Positions 43,710 to 53,500 of a DNA stretch of 64,000 bases are shown here, piece by piece (position 1 is the stretch's first letter; each line of letters begins with the position of its first letter). The stretch comes from Hyphomonas sp. GTDB lineage: Bacteria > Pseudomonadota > Alphaproteobacteria > Caulobacterales > Hyphomonadaceae. Made by a program: the position numbers and the translations under genes. The stretch lies in contig NZ_CP051230.1 of NCBI RefSeq assembly GCF_017792385.1, positions 2,046,001-2,110,000 on the forward strand, read 5' to 3'. Under the pieces are notes generated by a model. That model ran no database searches, was not told where the DNA came from, and was given only the letters and a program-made list of their open reading frames with translations.

Positions 43710-44888
43710 GCTTACGAGGCTGCGCAACTCGTCAACCAGGTCCGTGCGTTCCCAGCTGAATCCGCCATCTTCGGTCGGCGTGCGGCCGAAATGGCCATAG
43801 GCTGCTGACGGGCCGTAGATCGGCCGGTTGAGCTTCAGATGGGTGCGGATCCCGCGCGGGGACAGGTCGAACAGGTCGCGCAGGGCCTTGGCGATGCGGA
43901 CTTCGTCCACCTTGCCGGTGTCATAGGTATCGACATAGATCGACAGGGGCTGTGCCACACCAATGGCGTAGCTGACCTGGATGGTGCAGCGGTCCGCCAG
44001 TCCTGCGGCGACGATGTTCTTGGCCAGATAGCGTGTTGCATAGGCCGCCGACCGGTCGACCTTGGATGGGTCCTTGCCGGAGAAGGCGCCGCCGCCATGC
44101 GGAGCCGCGCCACCATAGGTGTCGACAATGATCTTGCGCCCGGTCAGGCCGGCATCACCGTCAGGCCCGCCAATGACGAAACGTCCCGTCGGGTTGACAT
44201 AGAACTTGTCTTCCGGCGGGAACCAGCCTTCCGGCAGCACGTCCTTGATGACCGGACGAATGATTTCGCGCAGCTGGTCGAGGGTCGCACTGTCCTTGTG
44301 CTGATGAGATACGACAAGCGCGTTCACGCCGACAGGCTTGGAACCGTCATATTGCAGCGTCACCTGGCTCTTTGCGTCCGGCTCGAGTTCCGGGTGCGTG
44401 CCGTCGTGCCGCAACTGGGCAAGCCGCTGCAGGATCTGGTGCGAATAGACCAGCGTTGCCGGCATCAGTTCCGGCGTCTCATTGGTGGCGTAACCGAACA
44501 TGATGCCCTGATCGCCCGCGCCTTCCTCGGCAAACAGGCCTTGGCCCTCTTCAACGCCCTGGGCAATTTCCACCGACTGGCCGTGAACATGATTGGCGAT
44601 TTCCATGTTTTCCCAATGGAAACCATCCTGCTCATAGCCGATCCGTTTCACCACATCCCGCGCCGTCTGATTCATTTCCTCGTGCGTGATCTCGGCACCA
44701 TTGTTCGTGCGGACTTCGCCGGCCAGCACGACGCGATTGGTGGTGGTCAGGGTTTCAACAGCCACCTTTGCGGTGGGATCGCGCGACAGGAACAGGTCGA
44801 CAATGGCGTCCGAAATCTGGTCGGAGACCTTGTCGGGATGGCCTTCGGAAACGCTTTCACTGGTAAATTCGTGGCTGGCGAGTTTCAT
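43707..44888 (-). CDS. metK: S-adenosylmethionine synthetase
   Basis: A 393-residue methionine adenosyltransferase making SAM from methionine and ATP. Signatures: TSESVSEGHPDKVSDQISDA at the N-terminus, MFGYATNETPELMPATL (active-site loop), GPDGDAGLTGRKIIVDTYGG and GGGAFSGKDPSKVDRSAAY (phosphate-binding). Complete length. It is the third gene of ahcY-purU-metK on the minus strand, 29 bases after purU. The set recycles SAH and makes SAM, supplying the methyltransferases of the window. No riboswitch fits in the short spacers. Confidence 0.98.
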   Translation of the reverse strand: MKLASHEFTSESVSEGHPDKVSDQISDAIVDLFLSRDPTAKVAVETLTTTNRVVLAGEVRTNNGAEITHEEMNQTARDVVKRIGYEQDGFHWENMEIANHVHGQSVEIAQGVEEGQGLFAEEGAGDQGIMFGYATNETPELMPATLVYSHQILQRLAQLRHDGTHPELEPDAKSQVTLQYDGSKPVGVNALVVSHQHKDSATLDQLREIIRPVIKDVLPEGWFPPEDKFYVNPTGRFVIGGPDGDAGLTGRKIIVDTYGGAAPHGGGAFSGKDPSKVDRSAAYATRYLAKNIVAAGLADRCTIQVSYAIGVAQPLSIYVDTYDTGKVDEVRIAKALRDLFDLSPRGIRTHLKLNRPIYGPSAAYGHFGRTPTEDGGFSWERTDLVDELRSLVS

Positions 44889-44917
44889 GGGTCCTGTCTT
44901 TCTGTTCTTGGTCTTGC

Positions 44918-45772
44918 CTAGCGGGCAAAAACGACGGTTTTCCCGGAGTTGATGAAAATGCGATGTTCGGCATGAGCCTTCACCGCGCGTAGCAGGGCGT
45001 TGCCTTCCAGATGGCGGCCGCTTTCAATCATGTCAGCCGGGCTGAATGTGTGGTCGACCGCTTCGGTCAGCTGCGTGATGATCGGGCCTTCATCAAGGTC
45101 TGCCGTCACATAGTGGGCCGTTGCGCCGATCATCTTCACGCCGCGCGCATGGGCCTGATGATAGGGACGCGCACCCTTAAAGCCCGGCAGGAACGAGTGG
45201 TGGATGTTGATGCATTTCAGCTCGAGCCGTCGGCAGGCATCATCGCTGAGCACCTGCATGTAACGGGCGAGCACGACAAGGTCGGCTCCGGTTTCCTCGA
45301 CAATGTCGAACAGGCGGGCTTCGGCTTCCGGTTTGGTTTCCTTCGTCACGGGCACATGGAACCAGGGCAGTCCCCAATGGGCGAAATCGTCCTTCAGCGT
45401 TTCATTGTTCGAGACGATCCCGACAATGTCGATGGGCAGTTCGCGCCGTCGGGCCGCATAGAGCAGCGTGTTTGCGCAATGCTCCGACTTGGACACCATG
45501 AGCAGGGTACGGACGGCTTCGCCTTCCGGATGAACCGACCAGTCTGCGCCGAGCTCCCGGGCCATGGATTCCAGATCGGCTTCAAGGCCGGACGGCAGGG
45601 CATCCGATGTGCCATGAAACACAAGGCGCGCAAAGAAGCGGCCGGTTTCCGCGTCGCCAAATGTCCGGGACGCGGCGATGAAGCAATCATGGCGCTCCAT
45701 CAGTTTTGCCAGTCCGGCGACGAGACCGACCCGGTCCGGACAGGCAAACTTCAGGATATGCGAACGCGACAC
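44918..45772 (-). CDS. purU: Formyltetrahydrofolate deformylase
   Basis: A 284-residue enzyme hydrolysing 10-formyl-THF to THF and formate, balancing one-carbon units. An N-terminal ACT domain (HILKFACPDRVGLVAGLAKLM) is followed by the formyltransferase-fold catalytic domain: NIHHSFLPGFKGARPYHQAH with the catalytic Asn/His, and GATAHYVTADLDEGPIITQ. Located between ahcY and metK with 14- and 29-base spacers. This order fits a role in freeing THF and formate from methyl-group catabolism linked to the methyl cycle. Confidence 0.96.
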   Translation of the reverse strand: MSRSHILKFACPDRVGLVAGLAKLMERHDCFIAASRTFGDAETGRFFARLVFHGTSDALPSGLEADLESMARELGADWSVHPEGEAVRTLLMVSKSEHCANTLLYAARRRELPIDIVGIVSNNETLKDDFAHWGLPWFHVPVTKETKPEAEARLFDIVEETGADLVVLARYMQVLSDDACRRLELKCINIHHSFLPGFKGARPYHQAHARGVKMIGATAHYVTADLDEGPIITQLTEAVDHTFSPADMIESGRHLEGNALLRAVKAHAEHRIFINSGKTVVFAR

Positions 45773-45786
45773 GGTTCGGAGCCGCC

Positions 45787-47181
45787 CTAGTAACGATAGT
45801 GTTCGGGCTTGAACGGACCGGCCGCATCCACGCCGATATAATCGGCCTGCTCGCCGGACAGTTCGGTCAGCTGCACGCCCAGTTTTTCGAGGTGAAGCAT
45901 CGCGACCTTTTCGTCGAGGTGCTTGGGCAGCGTGTAGACCTTGTTCTCATACTGGTCGCCACGCGTGTGCAGCTCGATCTGGGCAAGCGTCTGGTTGGTG
46001 AAGGAGGCGGACATCACGAAGGAGGGGTGACCCGTGGCATTGCCGAGGTTCACGAGACGGCCTTCCGAAAGAAGAATGATCCGCTTGCCATCCGGGAAGG
46101 TGATCATGTCGACTTGCGGCTTGATGTTCGTCCATTCGAAATTGCGCAGGCCCTCGACCTGAATTTCATTGTCGAAATGGCCGATATTGCAGACGATGGC
46201 CATGTCCTTCATCGCGCGCATATGGTCGACGGTGATGATGTCCTTGTTGCCGGTCGCCGTGACGAAGATGTCGAACTTCGGCGCTGCTTCGTCCAGCGTC
46301 ACCACTTCATAGCCATCCATGGCGGCCTGAAGGGCGCAGATCGGATCGACTTCGGAGACGGACACGCGCGCACCGGAACCTGCGAGGGAGGCGGCAGAGC
46401 CTTTGCCCACGTCGCCATAGCCGGCAACGAAGGCTTTCTTGCCGGCCATCATCACGTCCGTGCCGCGCCGGATCGCATCGACCAGAGATTCCTTGCAGCC
46501 ATACTTGTTGTCGAATTTCGACTTGGTGACCGAGTCGTTGACATTGATCGCCGGGAAGGGGAGTTCGCCCTTCTTCTCGAGCTGGTACAGACGGTTCACG
46601 CCGGTCGTCGTTTCCTCGGATACGCCGCGAATGGCGGCCTTGGTCTTGGCGAACCAGCCGGGGGACGCTGCCAGGCGCTTCTTGATCTGGGCGAACAGGA
46701 ATTTCTCCTCTTCCGAGCCCGGCTTTTCCAGGAAGGACGGATCGGATTCGGCGCGCTCGCCGAGGATCAGATACATGGTCGCGTCGCCGCCATCATCCAG
46801 GATCAGATTGGCGCCGGTGCCATCATGCCAGTGGAACATGCGGTCGGTGAATTCCCAGTACTCTTCCAGCGTTTCCCCCTTGTAGGCGAAGACCGGCGTG
46901 CCATTCGCCGCAACCGCCGCAGCGGCATGGTCCTGAGTTGAGTAGATATTGCACGACACCCACTGGACGTCCGCGCCGAGGGCCTCCAGCGTCTGGATCA
47001 GGACGGCCGTCTGGATGGTCATGTGCAGCGAGCCGGCAATCTTCGCGCCCTTCAGGGGCTGCGACGGACCGAACTCCTCGCGCGCGGCCATCAGGCCCGG
47101 CATTTCCGTTTCTGCGATGGCGATTTCCTTGCGGCCAAACTCTGCAAGGGAAATATCTGCGACGCGATAATTTTCGGCCAT
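45787..47181 (-). CDS. ahcY: Adenosylhomocysteinase
   Basis: A 464-residue S-adenosylhomocysteine hydrolase, which breaks SAH to homocysteine and adenosine and relieves product inhibition of methyltransferases. Features: the N-terminal substrate domain (GSLHMTIQTAVLIQTLEALG), NAD-binding VAGYGDVGKGSAASLAGSG, FDNKYGCKESLVDAIRRGTD, and the C-terminal HLDEKVAMLHLEKLG ending in KPEHYRY, the usual tail that reaches the neighbouring subunit. Its length includes the roughly 40-residue insertion common in alphaproteobacteria (around residues 145-185). AAAGGA lies ahead of the ATG at 47181. First gene of the ahcY-purU-metK unit. Confidence 0.98.
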   Translation of the reverse strand: MAENYRVADISLAEFGRKEIAIAETEMPGLMAAREEFGPSQPLKGAKIAGSLHMTIQTAVLIQTLEALGADVQWVSCNIYSTQDHAAAAVAANGTPVFAYKGETLEEYWEFTDRMFHWHDGTGANLILDDGGDATMYLILGERAESDPSFLEKPGSEEEKFLFAQIKKRLAASPGWFAKTKAAIRGVSEETTTGVNRLYQLEKKGELPFPAINVNDSVTKSKFDNKYGCKESLVDAIRRGTDVMMAGKKAFVAGYGDVGKGSAASLAGSGARVSVSEVDPICALQAAMDGYEVVTLDEAAPKFDIFVTATGNKDIITVDHMRAMKDMAIVCNIGHFDNEIQVEGLRNFEWTNIKPQVDMITFPDGKRIILLSEGRLVNLGNATGHPSFVMSASFTNQTLAQIELHTRGDQYENKVYTLPKHLDEKVAMLHLEKLGVQLTELSGEQADYIGVDAAGPFKPEHYRY

Positions 47182-47227
47182 ATCAATGATCCTTTATACG
47201 TTTGTATCGCGGCTAGCATGGTGCACG

Positions 47228-47260
47228 TTAAAAGGCAACGCGCGAAGTGCGCGTTGCCTT
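47228..47260 (-). terminator. Strong Rho-independent terminator ending the glycan operon
   Basis: A 12-bp perfect stem (AAGGCAACGCGC with GCGCGTTGCCTT, 5-base loop) followed on the minus strand by TTTTAA, 25 bases after the DegT-type aminotransferase stop. It separates the glycan genes from the ahcY unit. Confidence 0.85.
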
Positions 47261-47284
47261 GATTGGACGTGCATCTGATGTTGG

Positions 47285-48445
47285 TTACCCGCCAAACGCC
47301 CGGATCGCATCCATGACGCGTGTCTGGTCGGCTTCTTCCAGATAGGGGTGCATCGGCAGCGCGATGACGTGTTTGCTCGCGGCTTCCGTGACGGGGAGGG
47401 TGCCGTCGGCGGGTTTGAAGCGGGCGCAGAAATCCTGTTCGTGGATTGGTACGGGGTAATAGACGGCGGTCGGGATGCCCTGACCGGAGAGATGCGCCTG
47501 CAGGCCGTCACGATCCTCGTGCTCAATGACATATTGTGCCCAGACGCTCTTGCCACCCGTGATGACGCTGGGCACGCGCTTCACATGTCCGGTCAGGCCC
47601 TCCGCATAGCGGTCTGCCACAATCTGGCGTTTCTCGATCTCGTCCGCGAAGATTTTGAGCTTTTCCAGCAGCACCGCAGCCTGGATCGTGTCGAGCCGTG
47701 AGTTCATGCCGACGCGCAGGGAGAGATATTTCGGGTCATGGTGGAAATTGCGCTCGGCAGCGTCTGTCGGCGTCACCTTGCCGTAGACGCGCAGGGATTC
47801 GATGCGCTCGGCGAGCTTGGCGTCGTTCGTGATGATCGCGCCGCCATCGCCGTAACAACCCAGCGGCTTTGCCGGGAAAAAGCTGGTCGTGGCGATGTCG
47901 GCCCAGTCTGAGGGATGCTTGCCGTTCAGGGTACAGCCATAGCCCTGCGCCGTGTCGGCAATCAGCTTCAGGCCGAACTCGTCACAAATGGCGCGGATTT
48001 CGGGATAGTTGGCCGGCTGGCCGAACAGGTCGACCGCGATTACCACTTTCGGCGTCAGTTTACCCTCGGCTTTCACCGCCTCGATCTGCTGGCGCAGATG
48101 CGCTGGGTCCATGTTGTAGGTGTCTGGCAGGATGTCGACGAAAACTGGCGCTGCACCGAGCCATGGCACGACTTGCGCTGTCGCAACAAAGGTGAAGGAC
48201 GGGCAGAAGACCGCGTCGCCGGGTTTTAGTTCCCATGCCATCAGGGCAAGTGCCAGCGCGTCGGTGCCGTTCGCGCAGCTGACCGAATGCGAGGCCCCGC
48301 ACCAGTCCGCCAGCTGTGTTTCGAGTTCCGTAACTTCCGGGCCGAGCACATAACGACCGCTCTCCACCACCGACTGAATGGCGGCATTGATGTCGGACTC
48401 GATGCGTTTGCGCTGGGCTTGCAGGTCGATGAAGGGAAGGGACAC
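47285..48445 (-). CDS. DegT/DnrJ/EryC1/StrS-family sugar aminotransferase
   Basis: A 386-residue PLP enzyme that aminates a nucleotide-linked keto sugar. Visible: LPFIDLQAQRKRIESDI at the start, GTDALALALMAWELKPGD (PLP phosphate), IADTAQGYGCTLNGK (Asp stacking and Gln positions), and FFPAKPLGCYGDGGAI with the Schiff-base Lys. A GTG start at 48445 is preferred, with GAGGAA 9 bases upstream; a GTG at 48484 would add 13 residues. Last gene of the leftward glycan operon, ending just before a strong terminator. It implies an amino sugar in the exported glycan. Confidence 0.92.
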   Translation of the reverse strand: MSLPFIDLQAQRKRIESDINAAIQSVVESGRYVLGPEVTELETQLADWCGASHSVSCANGTDALALALMAWELKPGDAVFCPSFTFVATAQVVPWLGAAPVFVDILPDTYNMDPAHLRQQIEAVKAEGKLTPKVVIAVDLFGQPANYPEIRAICDEFGLKLIADTAQGYGCTLNGKHPSDWADIATTSFFPAKPLGCYGDGGAIITNDAKLAERIESLRVYGKVTPTDAAERNFHHDPKYLSLRVGMNSRLDTIQAAVLLEKLKIFADEIEKRQIVADRYAEGLTGHVKRVPSVITGGKSVWAQYVIEHEDRDGLQAHLSGQGIPTAVYYPVPIHEQDFCARFKPADGTLPVTEAASKHVIALPMHPYLEEADQTRVMDAIRAFGG

Positions 48446-48546
48446 GGCAGGATTCCTCGAAAGGCTTGGATTGTCCCGGTTCACCTAGGCGGTGGGGCGG
48501 GAGCGCACAATTCACGACTTGTTACAAATGCACCATGGTGCGCGGA

Positions 48547-49566
48547 TCAGGAGTCGGTCAGGGCGTTGTATTCCACGAACCAGTCGATGAAGCGCTGGAC
48601 GCCTTCCTCGAGATCAACCTTCGGGGCATATCCGGTGGCGTCGGACAGGCGGGATACATCCGCAAACGTATCGACCACGTCGCCCGGCTGGAGAGGCGCA
48701 AATTTCTTGTCGGCGGTTTTCCCCAGCGCCGACTCCAGCGCGGTCACGAAATCCATCAGCGTGGCCGGGCGGCTGTTCCCGATATTGAATACCTGGAACG
48801 GCGCAGAAGACCGGTCGGGTGCGGAATAGGCGCCGCCAGCCTCCGGGATGGCCTCGGCGGACCGCAGGATGCCGTCCACGATATCGCCGACATAGGTGAA
48901 ATCGCGGGAATGGATTCCATTGTTGAACAGGGTAATCGGCCGACCATTCTGGATGGCATCGGCAAACAGCCAGGGCGCCATGTCCGGGCGACCCCAAGGT
49001 CCGTACACTGTGAAAAACCGCAGCCCTGTGGTCGGCAGGCCGAACAGGTGGCTGTAGCTGTGCGCCATGAGTTCATTGGCGCGCTTCGTGGCTGCATAAA
49101 GCTGGAGCGGATGATCGACCGCATCCGTTTCCGAGAAGGGCACCTTGGTGTTCGCTCCGTACACGCTCGAGGTGGACGCATAGACGAGATGCGGCATACC
49201 GGCATGGCGACACGCTTCCAGCAGGTGGACAAAGGCGACAATGTTGCTTTGCACATACTCGTCCGGATGGTCCAGGCTGTGGCGAACGCCCGCCTGCGCC
49301 GCCAGATGAATCACGCGGTCAAACCGGTTGTCCGAGAACAGGGTCTCCACAAATGCCTTGTCGGCCAGGTCTCCCCGCAGGAAAGACCAATTGCCGGATG
49401 CGGTGGCGGCGGCAGCATCAAGCTCCGCCAGGCGCGCCTGTTTCAGGCGCGGGCTGTAATAGGCGTTGAGATTGTCGACACCCAGGACATCATGGCCTTC
49501 GTTGATCAGGCGTTGGGCCGTATGAAATCCGATGAAGCCGGCGGCACCTGTAACGAGGAATTTCAT
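48547..49566 (-). CDS. NAD-dependent nucleotide-sugar epimerase (UDP-glucuronate 4-epimerase-like)
   Basis: A 339-residue extended SDR enzyme. TGAAGFIGFHTAQRL is the NAD motif; GVDNLNAYYSPRLKQARLA is typical of the UDP-glucuronate 4-epimerase (LpsL/CapI) subgroup; LAAQAGVRHSLDHPDEYVQSN, YASTSSVYGANTKVPFSE and the YxxxK in YAATKRANELMAHSY are all there, as is TVYGPWGRPDMA. It likely makes UDP-galacturonate or a related uronic sugar. Read leftward between the methyltransferase and the aminotransferase genes of the glycan operon. An acidic sugar would add charge to the sulfated glycan. Confidence 0.88.
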   Translation of the reverse strand: MKFLVTGAAGFIGFHTAQRLINEGHDVLGVDNLNAYYSPRLKQARLAELDAAAATASGNWSFLRGDLADKAFVETLFSDNRFDRVIHLAAQAGVRHSLDHPDEYVQSNIVAFVHLLEACRHAGMPHLVYASTSSVYGANTKVPFSETDAVDHPLQLYAATKRANELMAHSYSHLFGLPTTGLRFFTVYGPWGRPDMAPWLFADAIQNGRPITLFNNGIHSRDFTYVGDIVDGILRSAEAIPEAGGAYSAPDRSSAPFQVFNIGNSRPATLMDFVTALESALGKTADKKFAPLQPGDVVDTFADVSRLSDATGYAPKVDLEEGVQRFIDWFVEYNALTDS

Positions 49567-49613
49567 CAGCGAAGGGTTCCGTTTTTTCTGCGCTTCGCCG
49601 GGTCAGCCGGAAA

Positions 49614-50453
49614 TCACGAGGCCTTGGCGAGATGGATATCGTTGTTCCGCTTTTCGCACAGGTCGGCAAATTTTGCCTTCCAGGCGTCCCCGAAATGTTC
49701 ACCCACAAAGGAAACAACCGACTCGATGTCTTCCGGCGACAGGGATAGTTCCCATGGCGTGTGCAGGATTTCAAGCAGGTCGCGCAGGTATTGCTGGGGC
49801 TGGCGCTCCAGCATCACCGCACCGATCATGGACGGGTTTTGGGTCGATTGCAGCTTTGTGTCCTGCCACATGTGGAACATGTAGAACGGACCGCGATTGG
49901 TGTGCTTGTGCCGTTCGAAAGTGCACAGATTGATGTCGTGGAAGGCCACCCAGCGGCCTTTTTCCATGAAAGGCAGCACAGCCAGAAAGTCCAGGGCTGC
50001 CCAAGGATGGTAGTGGTGCGCGTCAATGAACGCGAACTCGACCCGGCCGACATCCTTCATGGCTTCCAGCGCGATCTTGCCCGTATGCAGCTTGTAGTTC
50101 GGCAGGTATTGCGGCACCGCCTCGGTCACGGCCTGTCCCGTCTTGTATTCGGGCTTGAGGTAGAAATCCTCGAACAGGTCGATGGCGTGCAGGTTGAACC
50201 CGTCCTTGCCGAGCGTCTTGGTCAGGGCATGCAGCAGGACGGCCGAACTCCATCCGCTGGCGACGCCGATTTCCACCGATGTCTTCGGGCGGGCAAAGCT
50301 GACAAGGCCAGACAGGAACGACACGTCATAGTCGGAAATATTGCCCCCGATCCAGTCCGGCCGGCGGGCCGTGAACTCCGGGTCGATGAGATCTTTTGAC
50401 CGGGCTTCCAGTCCTTCCGACGAAATCAGGCGGGTCATTACCGTTTGCGGCAT
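49614..50453 (-). CDS. Class I SAM-dependent methyltransferase (glycan-associated)
   Basis: A 279-residue methyltransferase of the Methyltransf_24-like group. SVEIGVASGWSSAVLLHAL is SAM motif I, NLHAIDLFEDFYLKPEYKTG holds the acidic residue, and VEFAFIDAHHYHPWAALDFLAVLPFMEKGRWVAFHDI (shown in part) is the motif common to sugar O-methylases of surface glycans, with metal-binding Asp/His in the IDAHHYH and FHDI segments. The ATG at 50453 (AAGGAAC upstream) is preferred over 50492. It lies between the giant glycosyltransferase and the epimerase in the same operon; O-methylation of a sugar residue is the likely role. Confidence 0.8.
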   Translation of the reverse strand: MPQTVMTRLISSEGLEARSKDLIDPEFTARRPDWIGGNISDYDVSFLSGLVSFARPKTSVEIGVASGWSSAVLLHALTKTLGKDGFNLHAIDLFEDFYLKPEYKTGQAVTEAVPQYLPNYKLHTGKIALEAMKDVGRVEFAFIDAHHYHPWAALDFLAVLPFMEKGRWVAFHDINLCTFERHKHTNRGPFYMFHMWQDTKLQSTQNPSMIGAVMLERQPQQYLRDLLEILHTPWELSLSPEDIESVVSFVGEHFGDAWKAKFADLCEKRNNDIHLAKAS

Positions 50454-50501
50454 GGTCAGTTCTGTTCCTTGAATTATGCGTCTGTCCGCCAATCGTAGCG
50501 G

Positions 50502-53500
50502 TTATTGATCCTCATTTACAATCGTAGAAATGGTTCTGCGAAGTGCGTCATGAGTTCTTCCGGTCATTTTCCCGTATACTTTCAACAGGAATACGTCAGC
50601 TTTAAGGGCATGCAGGATTTTGAAGAGGGGATTGGTCGGCTGCAGAGTCTTCGGCGTGTCTAGAATCGCCATGACCTCTTCAAGGGACCGCTTCTGCTGT
50701 GTCGACAAGCCTGCCTGAACTTTCTGGCTCGGATAGAGGACGGCCCGGTTTGCCTGTTCGGCTTCGGTGAGCCAGCGTGGCCCCGTCGTTGCCGGCAGCA
50801 TTTGGTCCAGCGCCTCGGCAGAGCGCGCAATGGCGATCTGCATGAGATGGAAGCCCAGGATCCGGCGGTCGGAAGAGCTTGTCAGGGAGGCCGGACACAG
50901 TTCCTGATCCGTCTCGATGGACAGGCGGATATCACCAAATCCCGGGTCTGACTGGGGCAGGGTGGCCGGATCGATCTCGATGTCGATGAAACCGGGCCGG
51001 GTGGAGACCATGTACGTCTCGAAGAATGTATCGCCAATTCGCATGTGAATCGACCGGACCGGAACGCCCGGCTCAGTGAATGCGAAGCCCTGAATGCGCA
51101 GGAAGATCCGCTCGTTTCCGCGGACCGAAGTCGAGAATTCGAGCGGGGCTTTTTTGCCGGTGGTCCAGCAGCCAGAGCGTTCGAGCCGCCCCCAATTGTC
51201 GCCCCGGATAATGTCGATCAGACGCTTGTGATCGGTCTTCTCCGAAAAGCACAGGCTCGACTGCGCCCAGACAACCGGCAGGTGCTGGTCCCTCAGCGGC
51301 ACAGTATCGACGGCCGAGACGATCTGGCTGACGCTCTCGTCCCAGTCGACGAAGGAGAAAGTGCTGCGGATTTCTTCCTCGCGTGCGGTCAGCGCCGCGG
51401 GATTGTCGATGAAATGGCAGACCTTTTCCAGCCAGGCCTTGAAGTCGTACGGGTCGAGCAGTTCGGTCAGGTCCGGCGCGATTTCCGCCGTCGATGTGCT
51501 GCTGGAGGCAAGGCAGACCTTGCCATTGGCGAGGCTCTCGGCAACCGGCAGGCCCCAGCCCTCATACAGGGACGGGTACAGGGTGAATTTGCAGTTGCTG
51601 TAGAGCCAGTGAAGCTCCTCGTCGTCGACATCCTGCAGGAACTTCACCTTGCGGGCCAATTGCGGCTCGCCCGCAACCAGTTCCATGATCTGTTCGCCGC
51701 GCCACATGTTCCGTCCGACCAGGAGGAGCTGCGGTGCGCGGTTGCCGCGCTGCTGGACCAGACGGCGCCAGACATTGATCAGCAGGATGTGGTTCTTTCT
51801 GAGATCGAGCGAACTCACATAGATGACGAATTCCTGATCCTGCAGCGCGGCGCAGGTGTCGCTACGGTCCAGAAGGTCATCGCTGAGTTCAGCCTCTTCG
51901 GAACGAATATCTCCCAGACGGAATTTCTGGATCGGCTTCAGGTGCTCGCCCTGCGTGGCCAGGTACGCCGTCAGGTCACGTATCGTGCAGTCGGAATAGG
52001 CCAGGAAGGAATCGGCGCAATCCACCATGTCGGCAAGGTTCTGCACGAACACGTCGGCCACGTCGGACGGGTAGAGATGCCGGGCGGCATACTGAATGAT
52101 GTCGTGGACCAGCAGGGTGAGGTTGAGCCCGCTCGCGATCTTCAGCTGGCGCAGCGCCGAGATGAAATTGGAATTGCGGATCCAGGCGCCGCCGAACATC
52201 AGGATACGTCCGGGCTCGACGGTTTGGGAATCGAGCCGCACGGCCTTTCCGGTCGCCTCGAGCTGGGTCAGGTGTTCGGTATCGCCACTGGCCAACGCAT
52301 CAGCGATGCTCAGCCTGAGATAATTGTGGGTCTTGGAATTCCAGACAATCGGCACGATGCGGGCGCCATAGACGCTGAGCAAGGCTCCAAGGGCCTTTTC
52401 CTCAACGCGGGCGATGCCGGTTGGATGACCGGAATGGTGCCAGGACGTCGTCAGGTCGACATAGATCTTGCCGTCGCCGGGGGCGATGGCGGGAAGGGTG
52501 CCTGCGGCCGCATCATGTGCCGCAATCGCCTTGTCATAGACCTCGGCGGTTTCCTTCACATGCTTGGCCCAGGTGAACTCCTTGCGGGCGAGCTGCTTGC
52601 GCTTCTCGCGCAGGGCCTCGTCGCCAGCTTCGCCGACCGCGGCGTTCAGCGCGGCGATCAGCCCGTCGAGATCGGCCGGGTTCACATAACGGCCCAGGTC
52701 GCCGAAATACTCTTCTTCGGAGGACCGGTCGCTCAGCACGAGTGGCGCGCCTGCCGCGCAGGCTTCCAGAGCGGCCAGCGGCGCGCCCTCCGCCCAGCTC
52801 GGCAGGCAGAAGGCTGACGCCCCGGCAAACGCAGACGCCAGACGCGGATCATTCGGTTCGATACGCGGCACGAAAATGGCGGAGTCCGGTGCCACTTCGC
52901 GGACCAGCTTGCCATAACCTGCATTGCCGTCATGGCCGATGAAGACAACCGGCACATCCAGGCTGCGGGCGGCATAGGCCAGCAGCAACTGGTTCTTGCG
53001 GGACTCGATGCGCCCCACGCACAGGATGTACTTGTCGAGGCCGAACTCGGTCCGGAACAGGTCCGGATCGGCCCGGTCGAACCGTCCGGCATCGACCGGG
53101 TTGCGCACGATCGAGGCGGGTTTCGGAATGCCCGTCATCTGCTCGACGCAGCGCTTCTCATATTCGCTCAGGAAGATGAGGTGGTCGGCTTCGTGCAGGC
53201 AGGTCGCCAGCTTGTCGACATAGCCCGGGAAGGGCTCTGCCGGGGGGCGGCTGTCGGACGCCAGGATCTCCTCCTTCAGCGCGTTCAGGCCGGACTTGAT
53301 CACACCGGGGGAGTTCAGATTGTGGGCAATCAGGGCCGGGATCGACCGGTCATAGGTCTCGCGCGGTGTAAGGTTCAGAAAGATCGGCGAGAAAACGGTC
53401 GGCTTGCCGGCCCGCCTTGCACTCGAAAGCGTGCTGAAGGCCGATTCGAGTGGCCAGCAATTGAAGACGTGAACGACATCGGCTTTCGCCTTCGCGGCCG

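Noticed and set aside
47182..47231. SAM- or SAH-sensing riboswitch upstream of ahcY
   Set aside because: Only about 50 bases separate the start codon from the terminator of the preceding operon; no matching stems were found.
51045..52817. 590-codon open frame on the plus strand
   Set aside because: Antisense to the giant glycosyltransferase; composition is that of a complementary frame.
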